A DNA stretch of 16,506 nucleotides from JANOAR01 sp031411235 (GCA_031411235.1 JANOAR010000166.1:1-16506), one strand, 5' to 3'; positions 7,695-15,150 are shown, numbered from the stretch's first letter. Notes: generated from the sequence alone by a model not told the origin. Numbers and translations: made by a program.

Positions 7695-8954
7695 TCAGTA
7701 TTTCGGAAAGATGGCCGGGGTGGGGAAGCGCTCGTCGATGCTGGAGGCTCCGTCGCTGAGATGTTCCTCGCGGGGCACGTGGACATCGGGCCAGTCGGCG
7801 GGACGGACGCGGACGATTCGCGTGGGGCGCATGCCTTCGGTGATGAGATCGGTCTCAAAGCGGATCTGGATGCCGCTGCTGCCGAGAGGGACATCTCCGG
7901 GCACCTGCATGACGTCGCGAAGTTTGCCTCGCGCGGCCATTTGTGTGGGGCCAGCGGTGCCGCCTTCTGTGTGCTTCAAGGTGTTCTCGACCGGATTCAT
8001 CAGAGCGGTGCCGCCCTTTTTGAAATCGGCATAGAGCGAGGCGTCCATGCCGCCGAACAAGGTCGCGGTCACGGTGGCGCGGCCGAACTTGCCATACTCG
8101 ACGGCGTCGATCCACGCGGGCAGCCAACGGCTGCGCATGAAGGCCTTGTGCGTCTCGGTCTGATGCTGCGTCGCGTTTTGCATCGCGGCATCGTCCAGCC
8201 AGATGTCCGAGATGTGGAAGCGGGTGAACACACCGCCAGGCGTGGGTTTCCAGGTGATGCCGAGCTGGACGGCCTGGCCACCGAGAGATTTCTTGCTGCT
8301 GGCAGGCCACCAGCCCTCGGCGATCAGGTGTTCGATCCGAAGGTATTCGCGACCACGCCAGACGCGGGTGGCGGCATCAAAGGTGAGCGTTTCCTCGCCG
8401 GCCTTGCTGTCTTCGCCTTGCTTCGGTTCGCAGCTGGCGAGGATCGTTCCCTCGTGGTTCTTGATCTCCAGTTCTTTGAGCTTCCAGACCTTGCCCTCGC
8501 GCTGGCAGTGGCTGGGCTCGTCTTCGAGAAGGAGGACGTGGTTCTCGGCGGGTGCAATACCGACACCACGACGGTGGTTCGCGTCTTTCTCCTTGTTGTT
8601 GACCGGCAGCACCGGCACGGAGGAAGTCTTCGGGTCAGGCGGGAGAAAGGCGCGAACGTGCAGCACGGTGCCGAGTGGGATGTCCCGCAAATCTGCCGGT
8701 GCGCCGTGATAGCGGACCATGCCGTAGGGGAGCATGGCGAAAGGGTGAGGATCGTTCCGGCGAAACACGCCCATCCCCTCCACGCGGATGCTGCCCCGGC
8801 GGTTGGCGTGATCCACAAAGACGAGTTCGCCACGGTAGGAGTGCGCTTTTTCCAAAGGCGGGAACTTCCCCGCTTCGGGACGGAAGACATCCTCCTCGGC
8901 ATGTGCCATGCACAAACCAAGAACCAAGAACAAAACACTACGAACCAAGAACAT
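7695..8954 (-). CDS. Secreted protein of unknown function, tandem paralogue B
   Basis: A 419-aa protein, roughly three quarters identical to paralogue A over its whole mature length with a single-residue gap, and so a tandem duplicate. The Sec signal peptide is MFLVRSVLFLVLGLCMAHA, then EEDVF. The two invariant cysteines are C150 and C175. Differences cluster around residues 118-132, 168-190 and 329-355; the OB-like start (39-110) and the FTRFHISDIWLDD to TATLFGGMD section are nearly unchanged. The start ATG (8952-8954) shares one base with the DUF1552 stop (TGATG); a GTG one codon earlier would give a 4-bp overlap. Either way, translation is coupled to DUF1552, which argues for a joint role and stoichiometry. 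Function unknown. Confidence 0.9.
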   Translation of the reverse strand: MFLVRSVLFLVLGLCMAHAEEDVFRPEAGKFPPLEKAHSYRGELVFVDHANRRGSIRVEGMGVFRRNDPHPFAMLPYGMVRYHGAPADLRDIPLGTVLHVRAFLPPDPKTSSVPVLPVNNKEKDANHRRGVGIAPAENHVLLLEDEPSHCQREGKVWKLKELEIKNHEGTILASCEPKQGEDSKAGEETLTFDAATRVWRGREYLRIEHLIAEGWWPASSKKSLGGQAVQLGITWKPTPGGVFTRFHISDIWLDDAAMQNATQHQTETHKAFMRSRWLPAWIDAVEYGKFGRATVTATLFGGMDASLYADFKKGGTALMNPVENTLKHTEGGTAGPTQMAARGKLRDVMQVPGDVPLGSSGIQIRFETDLITEGMRPTRIVRVRPADWPDVHVPREEHLSDGASSIDERFPTPAIFPKY

Positions 8955-8956
8955 CA
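8915..8956. repeat. Heptanucleotide tandem repeat in signal-peptide codons, paralogue B
   Basis: The same 7-bp phase as in paralogue A: AACCAAG, AACCAAG, AACAAAA, a divergent CACTACG, AACCAAG, then AACATCA over the start codon. It covers the first 13 codons and reaches the DUF1552 stop/start junction, so unit changes would alter the signal peptide directly. Confidence 0.8.
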
Positions 8957-10330
8957 CAGCGCGACCACCTTGTTGCTGTCACCGAACTGGTCCGCCTCCA
9001 CGCCCATGCGTTGGGCCATGAGGAGGAGGAGGTTGCTCATGTGGGCATCCGAGTTCGCGGGGCGGCTGCAGAGCTGGTAATGGGCGGTGGTGAGCGCTCC
9101 GTCGGTGCCGAGGGCGTAGCCTTGGAAGTCTTTGGCGGATTTGTTGAAGTCGAGATGGCTGCCGTGCTTCAGGCCGAGGTCGGTGCCGCCGGCGAACACC
9201 AGCGGGAGGTTGGCGTTGCCGTGGCTGTGACCGTAAGACATGCCGCTGCCAAAGAGCGCCATCGTGGAGCCCAGGAGCGGCTTGCCACTGAGGTCCTTGG
9301 TCTCCGCGAGCCGGGTGAGGAAGTAGCCGAACTGCTCGATGGCGAAGGTGTCGTAGTTGGTGAGCTTCTCCATATAACCAGCATCGCCGCCGTGGTGGCT
9401 GAGCTGGTGGCGCGACTCGGTGATGCCGATTTCAGGAATGGAAAACGCATCCCCTTCGCCGCCCATGCTGAAGGTGGCCACGCGGGTCACATCCGTCTGG
9501 AAGGCGAGCACCATGAGATCATAAACGGTGCGAAAATAATCGCCCGCCATGGTGGCGGCGATGTCGCGATTGGTGCGCTTGCGGTCGGTGTCGGAGACAG
9601 CGGGCAGCGGCGTATCGAGCCATGTATCGGCCCGCCGCGTGCGGATCTCCGCTTCACGGACGGACGTGAGGTATTGCTGCATGCGGCCTTTGTCCTCCGA
9701 GCCCATTTTTTTCTCGAGCTGACGCACTTCCGCGAGGTTGGCGTCCAGCACGCTGCCTTTGCGGCGCAAGGCCCGCCGTTGGGCCGTTTTGCCGCCTTTC
9801 GGTTCTTCAAAGAGCGATGCAAAAATCTCGCTGCAACGACGCATCGCAGGCAGCCGCACGCCATCCGCCGTCCAAGCGAGGGATTCCTGCGTGAGGGCAA
9901 CCTCCATCGAAGCGACTCGGGTTTGGAGCGCGGTGATTTCCGCCATCTTCTGGTCCACGGAGATCGTGTTCCGATCCGATGGGCCGAGCTTCCCACCGGT
10001 GAGCCAGACGGAGATGCAGTTGTGGTGGTGGCTGAGGCTTCCCGGATGATGCAGCCCGCTGATCGGCGTGATGACTTCGCGATGCTTCTCCAGCGGCTTC
10101 AGCGACCGGGAGAACTGGTAATCCTTGCCCGGAGTGGTGATCTGGTAGTTCAGCGAATGCACGCCATTCGCGAGGTAGATGAAGGCGCTGCGCTTTGGTG
10201 TGGCGGTGGCTGTTTCAGCGGCGCGGAGCGGGACCATGCATTCGAGCATGGGAAGTGAAATAAAGCTGCCGAGAGCCTTGAGCGCGTGGCGGCGATTGAG
10301 GAGCCAGGATTGGGATAGGTAGTTGCTCAT
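8954..10330 (-). CDS. DUF1552 family exported protein with twin-arginine signal
   Basis: A 458-aa protein of the DUF1552 family, found mainly in Planctomycetes and Verrucomicrobia next to DUF1592-type haem proteins; the biochemical role is not established. The N-terminus has NRRHALKALG (R13, R14) followed by a weakly hydrophobic stretch ending SLPMLECMVPLRAA, a Tat-like signal implying export after folding. Typical family blocks are AFIYLANGVH (about 49-58), the His-rich SGLHHPGSLSHHHN segment (91-104), VLAFQTDVTRVATFSMGGEG, and GSGMSYGHSHGNANLPLVFAGG near the C-terminus, whose His/Asp residues may bind metal. It starts 37 bp after the haem gene's stop and overlaps the start of paralogue B, so it is the middle of a tight operon. 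The leader is pyrimidine-rich. Confidence 0.93.
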   Translation of the reverse strand: MSNYLSQSWLLNRRHALKALGSFISLPMLECMVPLRAAETATATPKRSAFIYLANGVHSLNYQITTPGKDYQFSRSLKPLEKHREVITPISGLHHPGSLSHHHNCISVWLTGGKLGPSDRNTISVDQKMAEITALQTRVASMEVALTQESLAWTADGVRLPAMRRCSEIFASLFEEPKGGKTAQRRALRRKGSVLDANLAEVRQLEKKMGSEDKGRMQQYLTSVREAEIRTRRADTWLDTPLPAVSDTDRKRTNRDIAATMAGDYFRTVYDLMVLAFQTDVTRVATFSMGGEGDAFSIPEIGITESRHQLSHHGGDAGYMEKLTNYDTFAIEQFGYFLTRLAETKDLSGKPLLGSTMALFGSGMSYGHSHGNANLPLVFAGGTDLGLKHGSHLDFNKSAKDFQGYALGTDGALTTAHYQLCSRPANSDAHMSNLLLLMAQRMGVEADQFGDSNKVVAL

Positions 10331-10367
10331 TAAATGGAGTGTTGGAGATGAGGAGTGATGGGTCTTG

Positions 10368-12827
10368 TCAGCGTTTGCGGATGAGGTCGGAAAGAGCTAC
10401 GGCGCGGACGATGTCCTTGACCCGGCAGTCGTTCTTCTTCGCTTCAGCAGCGATGGCTTTGAGGTCGTCCTGGTCGTCGAAGACGAGCACGCGGCGGAGG
10501 GCGTAGGTGCTGAGGTGCTCGATGAAGGCGAGGGCGAGCTTGTCGCGATCTTCGAGGAGCCGTTGCTTGAACTCGTTGGCATCCTTGAAGGCTCGGCCAT
10601 CGGGCATTTCACCGGCAGGATTCACCAACGGGTCCGCACCGACTCCCGCCGCGACCTTCTCGTGAGTGCGCCATTGGCCGATAGCGTCGTAGTTGTCCCA
10701 GGCGAGGCCGAGTGGGTCGATCTTCGCGTGGCAGGCGGCGCAGTTTGCGTCGGTGCGGTGGGCTTCGATTTTATCTCGAAGCGTTGCTTTGGCGCTTTGC
10801 GGGGTTGGGGGTTCGATAGCGGGCACGTTCGCAGGTGGTGGTGGTGGCGACTTGCCGAGGACCACTTCGCTGAGCCACACGCCACGATGCACCGGGCGTT
10901 GCCGCGTGCCGTCGGAGGTCAGGCCGAGCACTGCGCCCATCGTCAGCAGACCGCCGCGACGATCCTCGGGCTTGAGCGAGACACGCTGGAAGCCGCCTGA
11001 CTTTGGCTCCGCCAGTCCGTAGAAGTCGCAGAGCCGCGCATTGGCCACGGTCCAGTCGGAATCGATGAAGCCGTCGATGGGCAGGTTCTTGCCGAACATC
11101 TCGCGGAAGAACTCCACTGGCTCGGTGCGCATGCTTTCCTCCAGCCATGCGTCGTAGGCGGGGTAGAGCTTTTTGTCCGGTGGGAACATGCCGACGCGGT
11201 GCAGTTGCAGCCACTGCCGCGCGAAGTCGTCGATGAAGCGGCTGGCTTTGCTGTCTGTCAGCATCCGGTCCACTTCGTTCTTGAGGCCATCGCCATTCAG
11301 CGTGCCGCCTTTGGCAGCGGTGAGGAGGCCGTCGTCAGGCATCGAACTCCACAGGAAATACGAGAGCCGCGTGGCGAGTTCCGTGTCCGTGAGCCGTTCG
11401 CGAGCCACCGTGTCGCCCTCGACGAGGTAGATGAAATGCCGGGAGGTCAGCACGCCCTGCAACGCCACACGATAGGCATCGGCTATCTTCTCGCTCGCCT
11501 CGCGCTCGGTGCGGTAGGAATGCAGATACTCCTCCAGCTCCTCTTTTTTCACCGGACGACGCCAGGCGCGTTCGGCAAAGCGTTGCAGATGCTCCGTCAC
11601 GACCTCGGGCGTCGCGTCATCGGGCGGCACCACATCGTTGCGCCGTGCTCTTTCCGCCTCCGACACCAGCGGCCCCTCCCATTCGATCCAATCAAGCAGC
11701 ACCGTGGAGAAAAGGCCGTTGCCCTTGCCATCAAACATCTGCGGCGCGTTCGGATTCAAGAGCAGGGTCTCGCTGCTGTGCGTGAAAATGTAGCCGCCTC
11801 TGCTGCCAATTGCACCGCGAAAGGCCGCGCCAGCCCTTCTGTCCACCACATCGGTGGCCACCACGCAGAAGTCCAGCGTCGCGGGCATCTCGAGAAACAC
11901 CTCGAACTCATACACCTGCGGTTTGTCCTCTGGCGCGGTGATGTCGAACTCGATGAGCCCATCCACCGTCTCCTCGCCCGTGCGCTTGCCGATGCTCAGA
12001 TGCGCTGTCTGGCCGCCGATGGGCCGGATGCCGCTGGCCTGGATGCGGAGTTTGTAGAGCCCGCTGTGTTCAGGGCCAGTCTTTCCGAGCGAGTTCGGCG
12101 AGAGCGCGTTTTGGACAGTGCCGGGGAACAGGAGATAACGCAGCGGCCGCTTGATGCCGAAGCGGTCCAGCGCCGCCTGCTGGTCCTTCCCGCCGCCGTA
12201 GCGGATCTCCGCCGCCGTCTTTCGCACTTTGCGAGCCTCGCCGGACGCTGCGGCAGGAAAGGCACGGTCCAGCACCAGCTCCGCCGCGCGGTAATAGCGA
12301 TCCACATGCGACGGGGAAAGCGAAAGCTCCGAGCCGATGCGCTCAAACCCATGCCACCGCGTGTCCTCATTCAGCTCCCCCGGCTTGGCAGGATCGTAGC
12401 GCACACCGAGCAGGTCATAGACCGTGTTTTGATACTCCTTCCGGCTCAGCCGATAATGCGCCACCGCTGGCCGCGCCGCCATCCGCGCCGCCCGGCCCTC
12501 TTTGATGCGCGCATCGAGACTCGTCACAAACGCCGCGATCTCCGCCTGCGTCGGCCGCTTCTCCTTCTTCGGCGGCATCTCGCCCGAATTGACCTGCTCC
12601 ATCATCTCCGCCCAATGATGCGTGTCCGCGCCCACTTTGAAATCGCGCGAGAGCTGGTCGATGCGCAAGTCCCCCTTCTCCTTCTCCGGCCCATGGCAGC
12701 GGATGCAATGCGTCTCCAGAAAAGCGTCATACGGTTCCGCGCCTTGGGTTGCGGCGGCGATGTCGAGGCAGGCGGTGAGGAGCAAAGTAGCGGCGAAGGA
12801 TGATCGAGGGCAAAAACAGGAAATCAT
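10368..12827 (-). CDS. c-type haem DUF1592/DUF1588/DUF1585 multi-domain protein
   Basis: An 819-aa exported protein of the planctomycete-type cytochrome group. Order: Sec signal peptide (1-30); PSCyt1-like haem domain with CIRCH (C41, C44, H45) and probable distal Met in GEMPP (M84); DUF1587 (about 123-190, YRLSRKEYQNTVYDLLGV); a jelly-roll, carbohydrate-binding-like segment (about 245-345); DUF1595 (about 405-470); DUF1592 (about 475-610, RLSYFLWSSMPDD); DUF1588 (about 625-725) with CAACH (C696, C699, H700); and DUF1585 (about 735-815). The second CxxCH is standard for DUF1588 and may or may not hold haem. The enzymatic role is unproven; electron transfer linked to carbohydrate breakdown is often proposed. 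It is first in the operon, 37 bp before DUF1552. The ATG at 12825-12827 is preceded by CATCT repeats rather than a Shine-Dalgarno sequence. Confidence 0.94.
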   Translation of the reverse strand: MISCFCPRSSFAATLLLTACLDIAAATQGAEPYDAFLETHCIRCHGPEKEKGDLRIDQLSRDFKVGADTHHWAEMMEQVNSGEMPPKKEKRPTQAEIAAFVTSLDARIKEGRAARMAARPAVAHYRLSRKEYQNTVYDLLGVRYDPAKPGELNEDTRWHGFERIGSELSLSPSHVDRYYRAAELVLDRAFPAAASGEARKVRKTAAEIRYGGGKDQQAALDRFGIKRPLRYLLFPGTVQNALSPNSLGKTGPEHSGLYKLRIQASGIRPIGGQTAHLSIGKRTGEETVDGLIEFDITAPEDKPQVYEFEVFLEMPATLDFCVVATDVVDRRAGAAFRGAIGSRGGYIFTHSSETLLLNPNAPQMFDGKGNGLFSTVLLDWIEWEGPLVSEAERARRNDVVPPDDATPEVVTEHLQRFAERAWRRPVKKEELEEYLHSYRTEREASEKIADAYRVALQGVLTSRHFIYLVEGDTVARERLTDTELATRLSYFLWSSMPDDGLLTAAKGGTLNGDGLKNEVDRMLTDSKASRFIDDFARQWLQLHRVGMFPPDKKLYPAYDAWLEESMRTEPVEFFREMFGKNLPIDGFIDSDWTVANARLCDFYGLAEPKSGGFQRVSLKPEDRRGGLLTMGAVLGLTSDGTRQRPVHRGVWLSEVVLGKSPPPPPANVPAIEPPTPQSAKATLRDKIEAHRTDANCAACHAKIDPLGLAWDNYDAIGQWRTHEKVAAGVGADPLVNPAGEMPDGRAFKDANEFKQRLLEDRDKLALAFIEHLSTYALRRVLVFDDQDDLKAIAAEAKKNDCRVKDIVRAVALSDLIRKR

Positions 12828-12901
12828 GATGAGATGAGATGATCTATACGCCTCGGTGGCGACTCATTTAGCAGTGTGTTCCCCCCGAAATCTGGGGATG
12901 C

Positions 12902-12911
12902 ATGACGTCAT
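12902..12911. promoter_or_regulatory. 10-bp perfect palindrome upstream of the haem operon, possible operator
   Basis: ATGACGTCAT is perfectly palindromic and lies 75-84 bases upstream of the first ATG of the four-gene operon, where an operator could be. A 10-bp palindrome can occur by chance, and no second copy is seen in the window. Confidence 0.25.
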
Positions 12912-12940
12912 CATCTTGGGTGAATTCAGATTTGTCTCCC

Positions 12941-12985
12941 GCAGATTGGCTGCGCCTGTCTTGCGGCTCAGGAAGGCCAGCAGAT
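12941..12985 (+). repeat. 45-bp dispersed repeat, copy 2
   Basis: It matches the reverse complement of 6339-6383 at 43 of 45 positions. The CAGATTGG word occurs at its left edge and again at 12981-12988. This copy lies 114 bases upstream of the haem gene start, so the two inverted copies bracket the four-gene operon. Confidence 0.85.
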
Positions 12986-13139
12986 TGGATTCAAAAGATT
13001 CAAAACAAAGGCATGCGCCATCTTCAGGTGCGACTTGGGCCGACGTCCGTTGCCCTTCCAGCCACAGGCCTCGACCTGTTTTCCCAAAGCCAGTAACTCA
13101 CAGACTTTAACGAAGCTCCTGTCTTCGTCGCTCAGCGGC

Positions 13140-13160
13140 CCAACGACCTTCTAGCGTTGG
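13140..13160 (-). terminator. Possible terminator hairpin after the small hypothetical gene
   Basis: CCAACG (13140-13145) and CGTTGG (13155-13160) form a perfect 6-bp stem with a 9-nt loop, beginning 7 bases beyond the stop codon. There is no T-run after it, so it is a weak or non-canonical terminator at best. Confidence 0.35.
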
Positions 13161-13167
13161 CAATAGG

Positions 13168-13560
13168 TCACGTTGAATGCCAAAGTGAAGTCGGGTAAGC
13201 AGCTTTAAGGTCATGGTTGGGTCGCACCATTCCTTCGGCCAAGGGGCTGCTTACCTCTTGGCCTGTGGCTAGGCTAACAGCCTCCGCAATTTCATCCCAA
13301 AGTGCCTCCGCATCCTTCGCCTTGCGCGAGGGCTTATCTGCCTTGCTGAACCAGTAATCGGCGTTCCACTGGTCGCCTTCGATGAGGTGCAGCAGAGCGT
13401 GCAGCCAGGAACCCATCGGCGTGTGGATGTCTTGGGCGATGTTGTGCGCTGCCTCCCAATGGCCCGCCTTGGTTTGCCAGAGTGCTAGGGCTTCCAGCGA
13501 GAGCCCAGCGGGCGGCTGGGAGTCGTGCTGGGCAGAGTGAAGCAGAGCGGCGGGTGACAT
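13168..13560 (-). CDS. Small conserved hypothetical protein
   Basis: A 130-aa soluble protein without signal peptide or membrane segment. The core reads LWQTKAGHWEAAHNIAQDIHTPMGSWLHALLHLIEGDQWNADYW in outline (W, AH, AQD, GSWLHA, EGD, NA-YW). I associate this pattern with a small protein family of unknown function found in several phyla, from memory only. It looks all-helical. The ATG at 13558-13560 is preferred to a TTG at 13588-13590, which would begin inside the 11-bp tandem repeat. It lies 54 bp downstream of the MFS stop on the same strand and may share its transcript. Confidence 0.75.
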   Translation of the reverse strand: MSPAALLHSAQHDSQPPAGLSLEALALWQTKAGHWEAAHNIAQDIHTPMGSWLHALLHLIEGDQWNADYWFSKADKPSRKAKDAEALWDEIAEAVSLATGQEVSSPLAEGMVRPNHDLKAAYPTSLWHST

Positions 13561-13586
13561 GGTAAGATGGCGGCGATAAGCCTCCT

Positions 13587-13619
13587 CCAAGGCTACTCCA
13601 AGGCTACTCCAAGGCTACT
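13587..13619. repeat. Three tandem copies of an 11-bp unit over the MFS stop codon
   Basis: CCAAGGCTACT occurs three times without interruption (13587-13597, 13598-13608, 13609-13619). The MFS stop codon (13615-13617) lies in the third copy, so the unit probably arose by duplication of sequence at the end of that gene. The copy nearest 13590 supplies an alternative TTG start for the small downstream gene. Confidence 0.9.
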
Positions 13620-15027
13620 CCTCTGGCAGTGGCTTGCCTTTCGTCTCGGGTGCAAACGGCAAGGCGCAGAGGCCTATAAGAAAGATGACACACATCGTCA
13701 TTGCCGAATAGCGATAGGGCAACGGCGCGGCGTAACCCCCATAGACGCCCTGCGAAAGGGTGGCTGAGAAGAAGCTGCCTGCCGCCGCTGCGAAGCGCCC
13801 AAAGTTGTAGCAAAAACTCGTGCCCGTGCTGCGCAGACTGCTGGGGAATAACTCGGGCAGGTAAATCGCGAAACCCGCGAAGACCGAGAGCTGTGCCATG
13901 CCGAGGGCGAACATCATGATGTTCGCGCTGAGGCCAGGCGCTTCCAGCTTCCAATAGACCATGAAGGTGACGACGAGGGCCGCAGAGAAACCGATAGCAA
14001 AGGCACCTCGCCGCCCCAGTCCCCCGGCGATACGGGTGAAAAGGGTCATGCCCACGCCAGCGCCGAGCATGTTCCAGATGTAGGCCCAGAAGATGGCGTT
14101 ATCCACGAGGGGCTTGGCCATCGCCTTGCCCGCATCGGTCGCCGCAGTTTCAGCGGTCAGCTTGCCAGCAGCGGTGAGTTCATTGATGTAATGCGTGGTG
14201 AAGACATTCTTTTGCAGGTCTGGCGCATACTCGCCAATGGCCCACAGGCCCACGACACCTGTGGAAGCAATGAGGGCACCAATGATCAGGTTTTTCCGCC
14301 AGCGAGCCGCCGAGAACAGGCTCACATAGGGCGAGAGTACGCTGCCTTTGGGCAGCAGACCTTCACGTTTCAGGCGCAACCAGGACTCAGGCTCCTTCAA
14401 ATATTTGCCTGTGAAGATGACCATGAGCGCTGGCACGGCACCGATGAGAAACATCCAACGCCAGCCTTCGCCCTTCACCAGTGTGCCGCCGTTTTCGAGG
14501 TTATCGATGCCCCACTTGCAGAGTCCCGCCGTAATGTTGCCGATGGTGGAGAGGATTTGCAAGAGCCCCAGCGACTGGGCTCGTGCGCCACTCGGCACAG
14601 TCTCGGCAATGAGCGCGACGGCCAAGCCAAAGACACCGCCGACACCCACGCCCGTGAGGAAACGAAACACGGTGAAGTCGAGCTTAGTTTTGCTAAAGAA
14701 GCTCAGCCCTGTGAACGCGGAATAAATCAAAATACAGATGGTGAGCATTCTTGCACGACCAAACTTATCGCCGAGGGCACCAAAAAACATGCCGCCCACA
14801 CCCCAACCGATGAGGAACCAAGCGGTGACGATCTTGCCATAGTCCTGCACGTCCTTGGCGGCGGAGTCGTGCATCAGGCTGGTCAGCGCGGGTATGCGAG
14901 CCAGCGAAAAGAGCCGCTGATCCAGGCAGTCAAAAAACCAAGCTGCCGAGGCGACAAGGAGGACGAACCAGTGGTAGCCGTTGAGTTGTTTATACCAGGG
15001 AGCAGTGGAGTCGATGGGTGTGGTCAT
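13615..15027 (-). CDS. Major facilitator superfamily (MFS) transporter
   Basis: A 470-aa inner-membrane protein with about 12 hydrophobic spans. The first is WFVLLVASAAWFFDCLDQRLF and the A-motif loop is FFGALGDKFGRARML, between spans 2 and 3. FLTGVGVGGVFGLAVALIAE is the typical fourth-span region, followed by TVPSGARAQSLG. In the C-half, YLPELFPSSLRSTGTSFCYNFGR is characteristic of sugar or organic-acid proton symporters. The substrate cannot be read from sequence. The ATG at 15025-15027 is chosen; the frame stays open to 15141, but the extra N-terminus is not family-like and would run into the divergent regulatory region. The C-terminus FAPETKGKPLPEE is normal, so the triplicated repeat at the stop has not truncated it. 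The leader CCTCCCTCCTTTTCC is pyrimidine-rich without a Shine-Dalgarno sequence. Confidence 0.93.
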   Translation of the reverse strand: MTTPIDSTAPWYKQLNGYHWFVLLVASAAWFFDCLDQRLFSLARIPALTSLMHDSAAKDVQDYGKIVTAWFLIGWGVGGMFFGALGDKFGRARMLTICILIYSAFTGLSFFSKTKLDFTVFRFLTGVGVGGVFGLAVALIAETVPSGARAQSLGLLQILSTIGNITAGLCKWGIDNLENGGTLVKGEGWRWMFLIGAVPALMVIFTGKYLKEPESWLRLKREGLLPKGSVLSPYVSLFSAARWRKNLIIGALIASTGVVGLWAIGEYAPDLQKNVFTTHYINELTAAGKLTAETAATDAGKAMAKPLVDNAIFWAYIWNMLGAGVGMTLFTRIAGGLGRRGAFAIGFSAALVVTFMVYWKLEAPGLSANIMMFALGMAQLSVFAGFAIYLPELFPSSLRSTGTSFCYNFGRFAAAAGSFFSATLSQGVYGGYAAPLPYRYSAMTMCVIFLIGLCALPFAPETKGKPLPEE

Positions 15028-15131
15028 GGAAAAGGAGGGAGGTCGATGGTGAATGAAAGCGGAGGGCGTGGCAATGACGAATGCAGAACGCCAGTGCTTT
15101 GATGCTCGGGTTGCAAAGGGGGGGATGAAAA

Positions 15132-15150
15132 AACTTTGCACGGCAAAGTT
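15132..15150. promoter_or_regulatory. Operator-like palindrome, site 1
   Basis: AACTTTGC and GCAAAGTT are perfect 8-bp arms around a 3-bp centre. This is the size and symmetry of a binding site for a dimeric helix-turn-helix repressor. It lies 35-53 bases before the chosen ATG of the membrane-protein gene. No regulator gene is in the window. Confidence 0.6.

Larger units (their letters stand above)
12828..13167. other. 340-bp intergenic region upstream of the haem operon
   Basis: No gene is supported; open frames here are short and cross a dispersed repeat. Reading towards the haem gene it holds the hairpin after the small hypothetical gene (13140-13160), a 6-bp stem ACGAAG/CTTCGT (13110-13115 with 13123-13128), repeat copy 2 (12941-12985), the palindrome ATGACGTCAT (12902-12911), and CCCC/GGGG (12883-12886 with 12894-12897). 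The operon promoter should lie here, but I see no convincing -35/-10 pair. Confidence 0.6.

Noticed and set aside
7670..7894. N-terminal extension of paralogue A upstream of the ATG at 7669
   Set aside because: It overlaps the end of paralogue B in another frame and its translation is a shadow; a normal signal peptide starts at 7669.
7761..10258. Long plus-strand open frames opposite paralogue B and DUF1552
   Set aside because: They are antisense to two conserved exported proteins; their translations are rich in Arg/His/Gly without domain features, as expected of shadows.
11199..12803. Long plus-strand open frame (534 codons) opposite the haem gene
   Set aside because: The minus strand encodes a complete multi-domain DUF1592-family protein with CxxCH motifs. 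The plus-strand translation has no recognisable motif and is a GC-rich antisense shadow.
12883..12897. CCCC/GGGG hairpin upstream of the haem gene as a regulatory RNA
   Set aside because: The stem is only four base pairs and no conserved riboswitch-like structure surrounds it.
12856..13110. Small plus-strand gene in the 340-bp gap
   Set aside because: It lies across the dispersed 45-bp repeat, and the similar peptide also appears from repeat copy 1, so it reflects the repeat and not a gene.
13587..13619. Start of a CRISPR array
   Set aside because: The units are 11 bp with no spacers between them; it is a simple tandem repeat.
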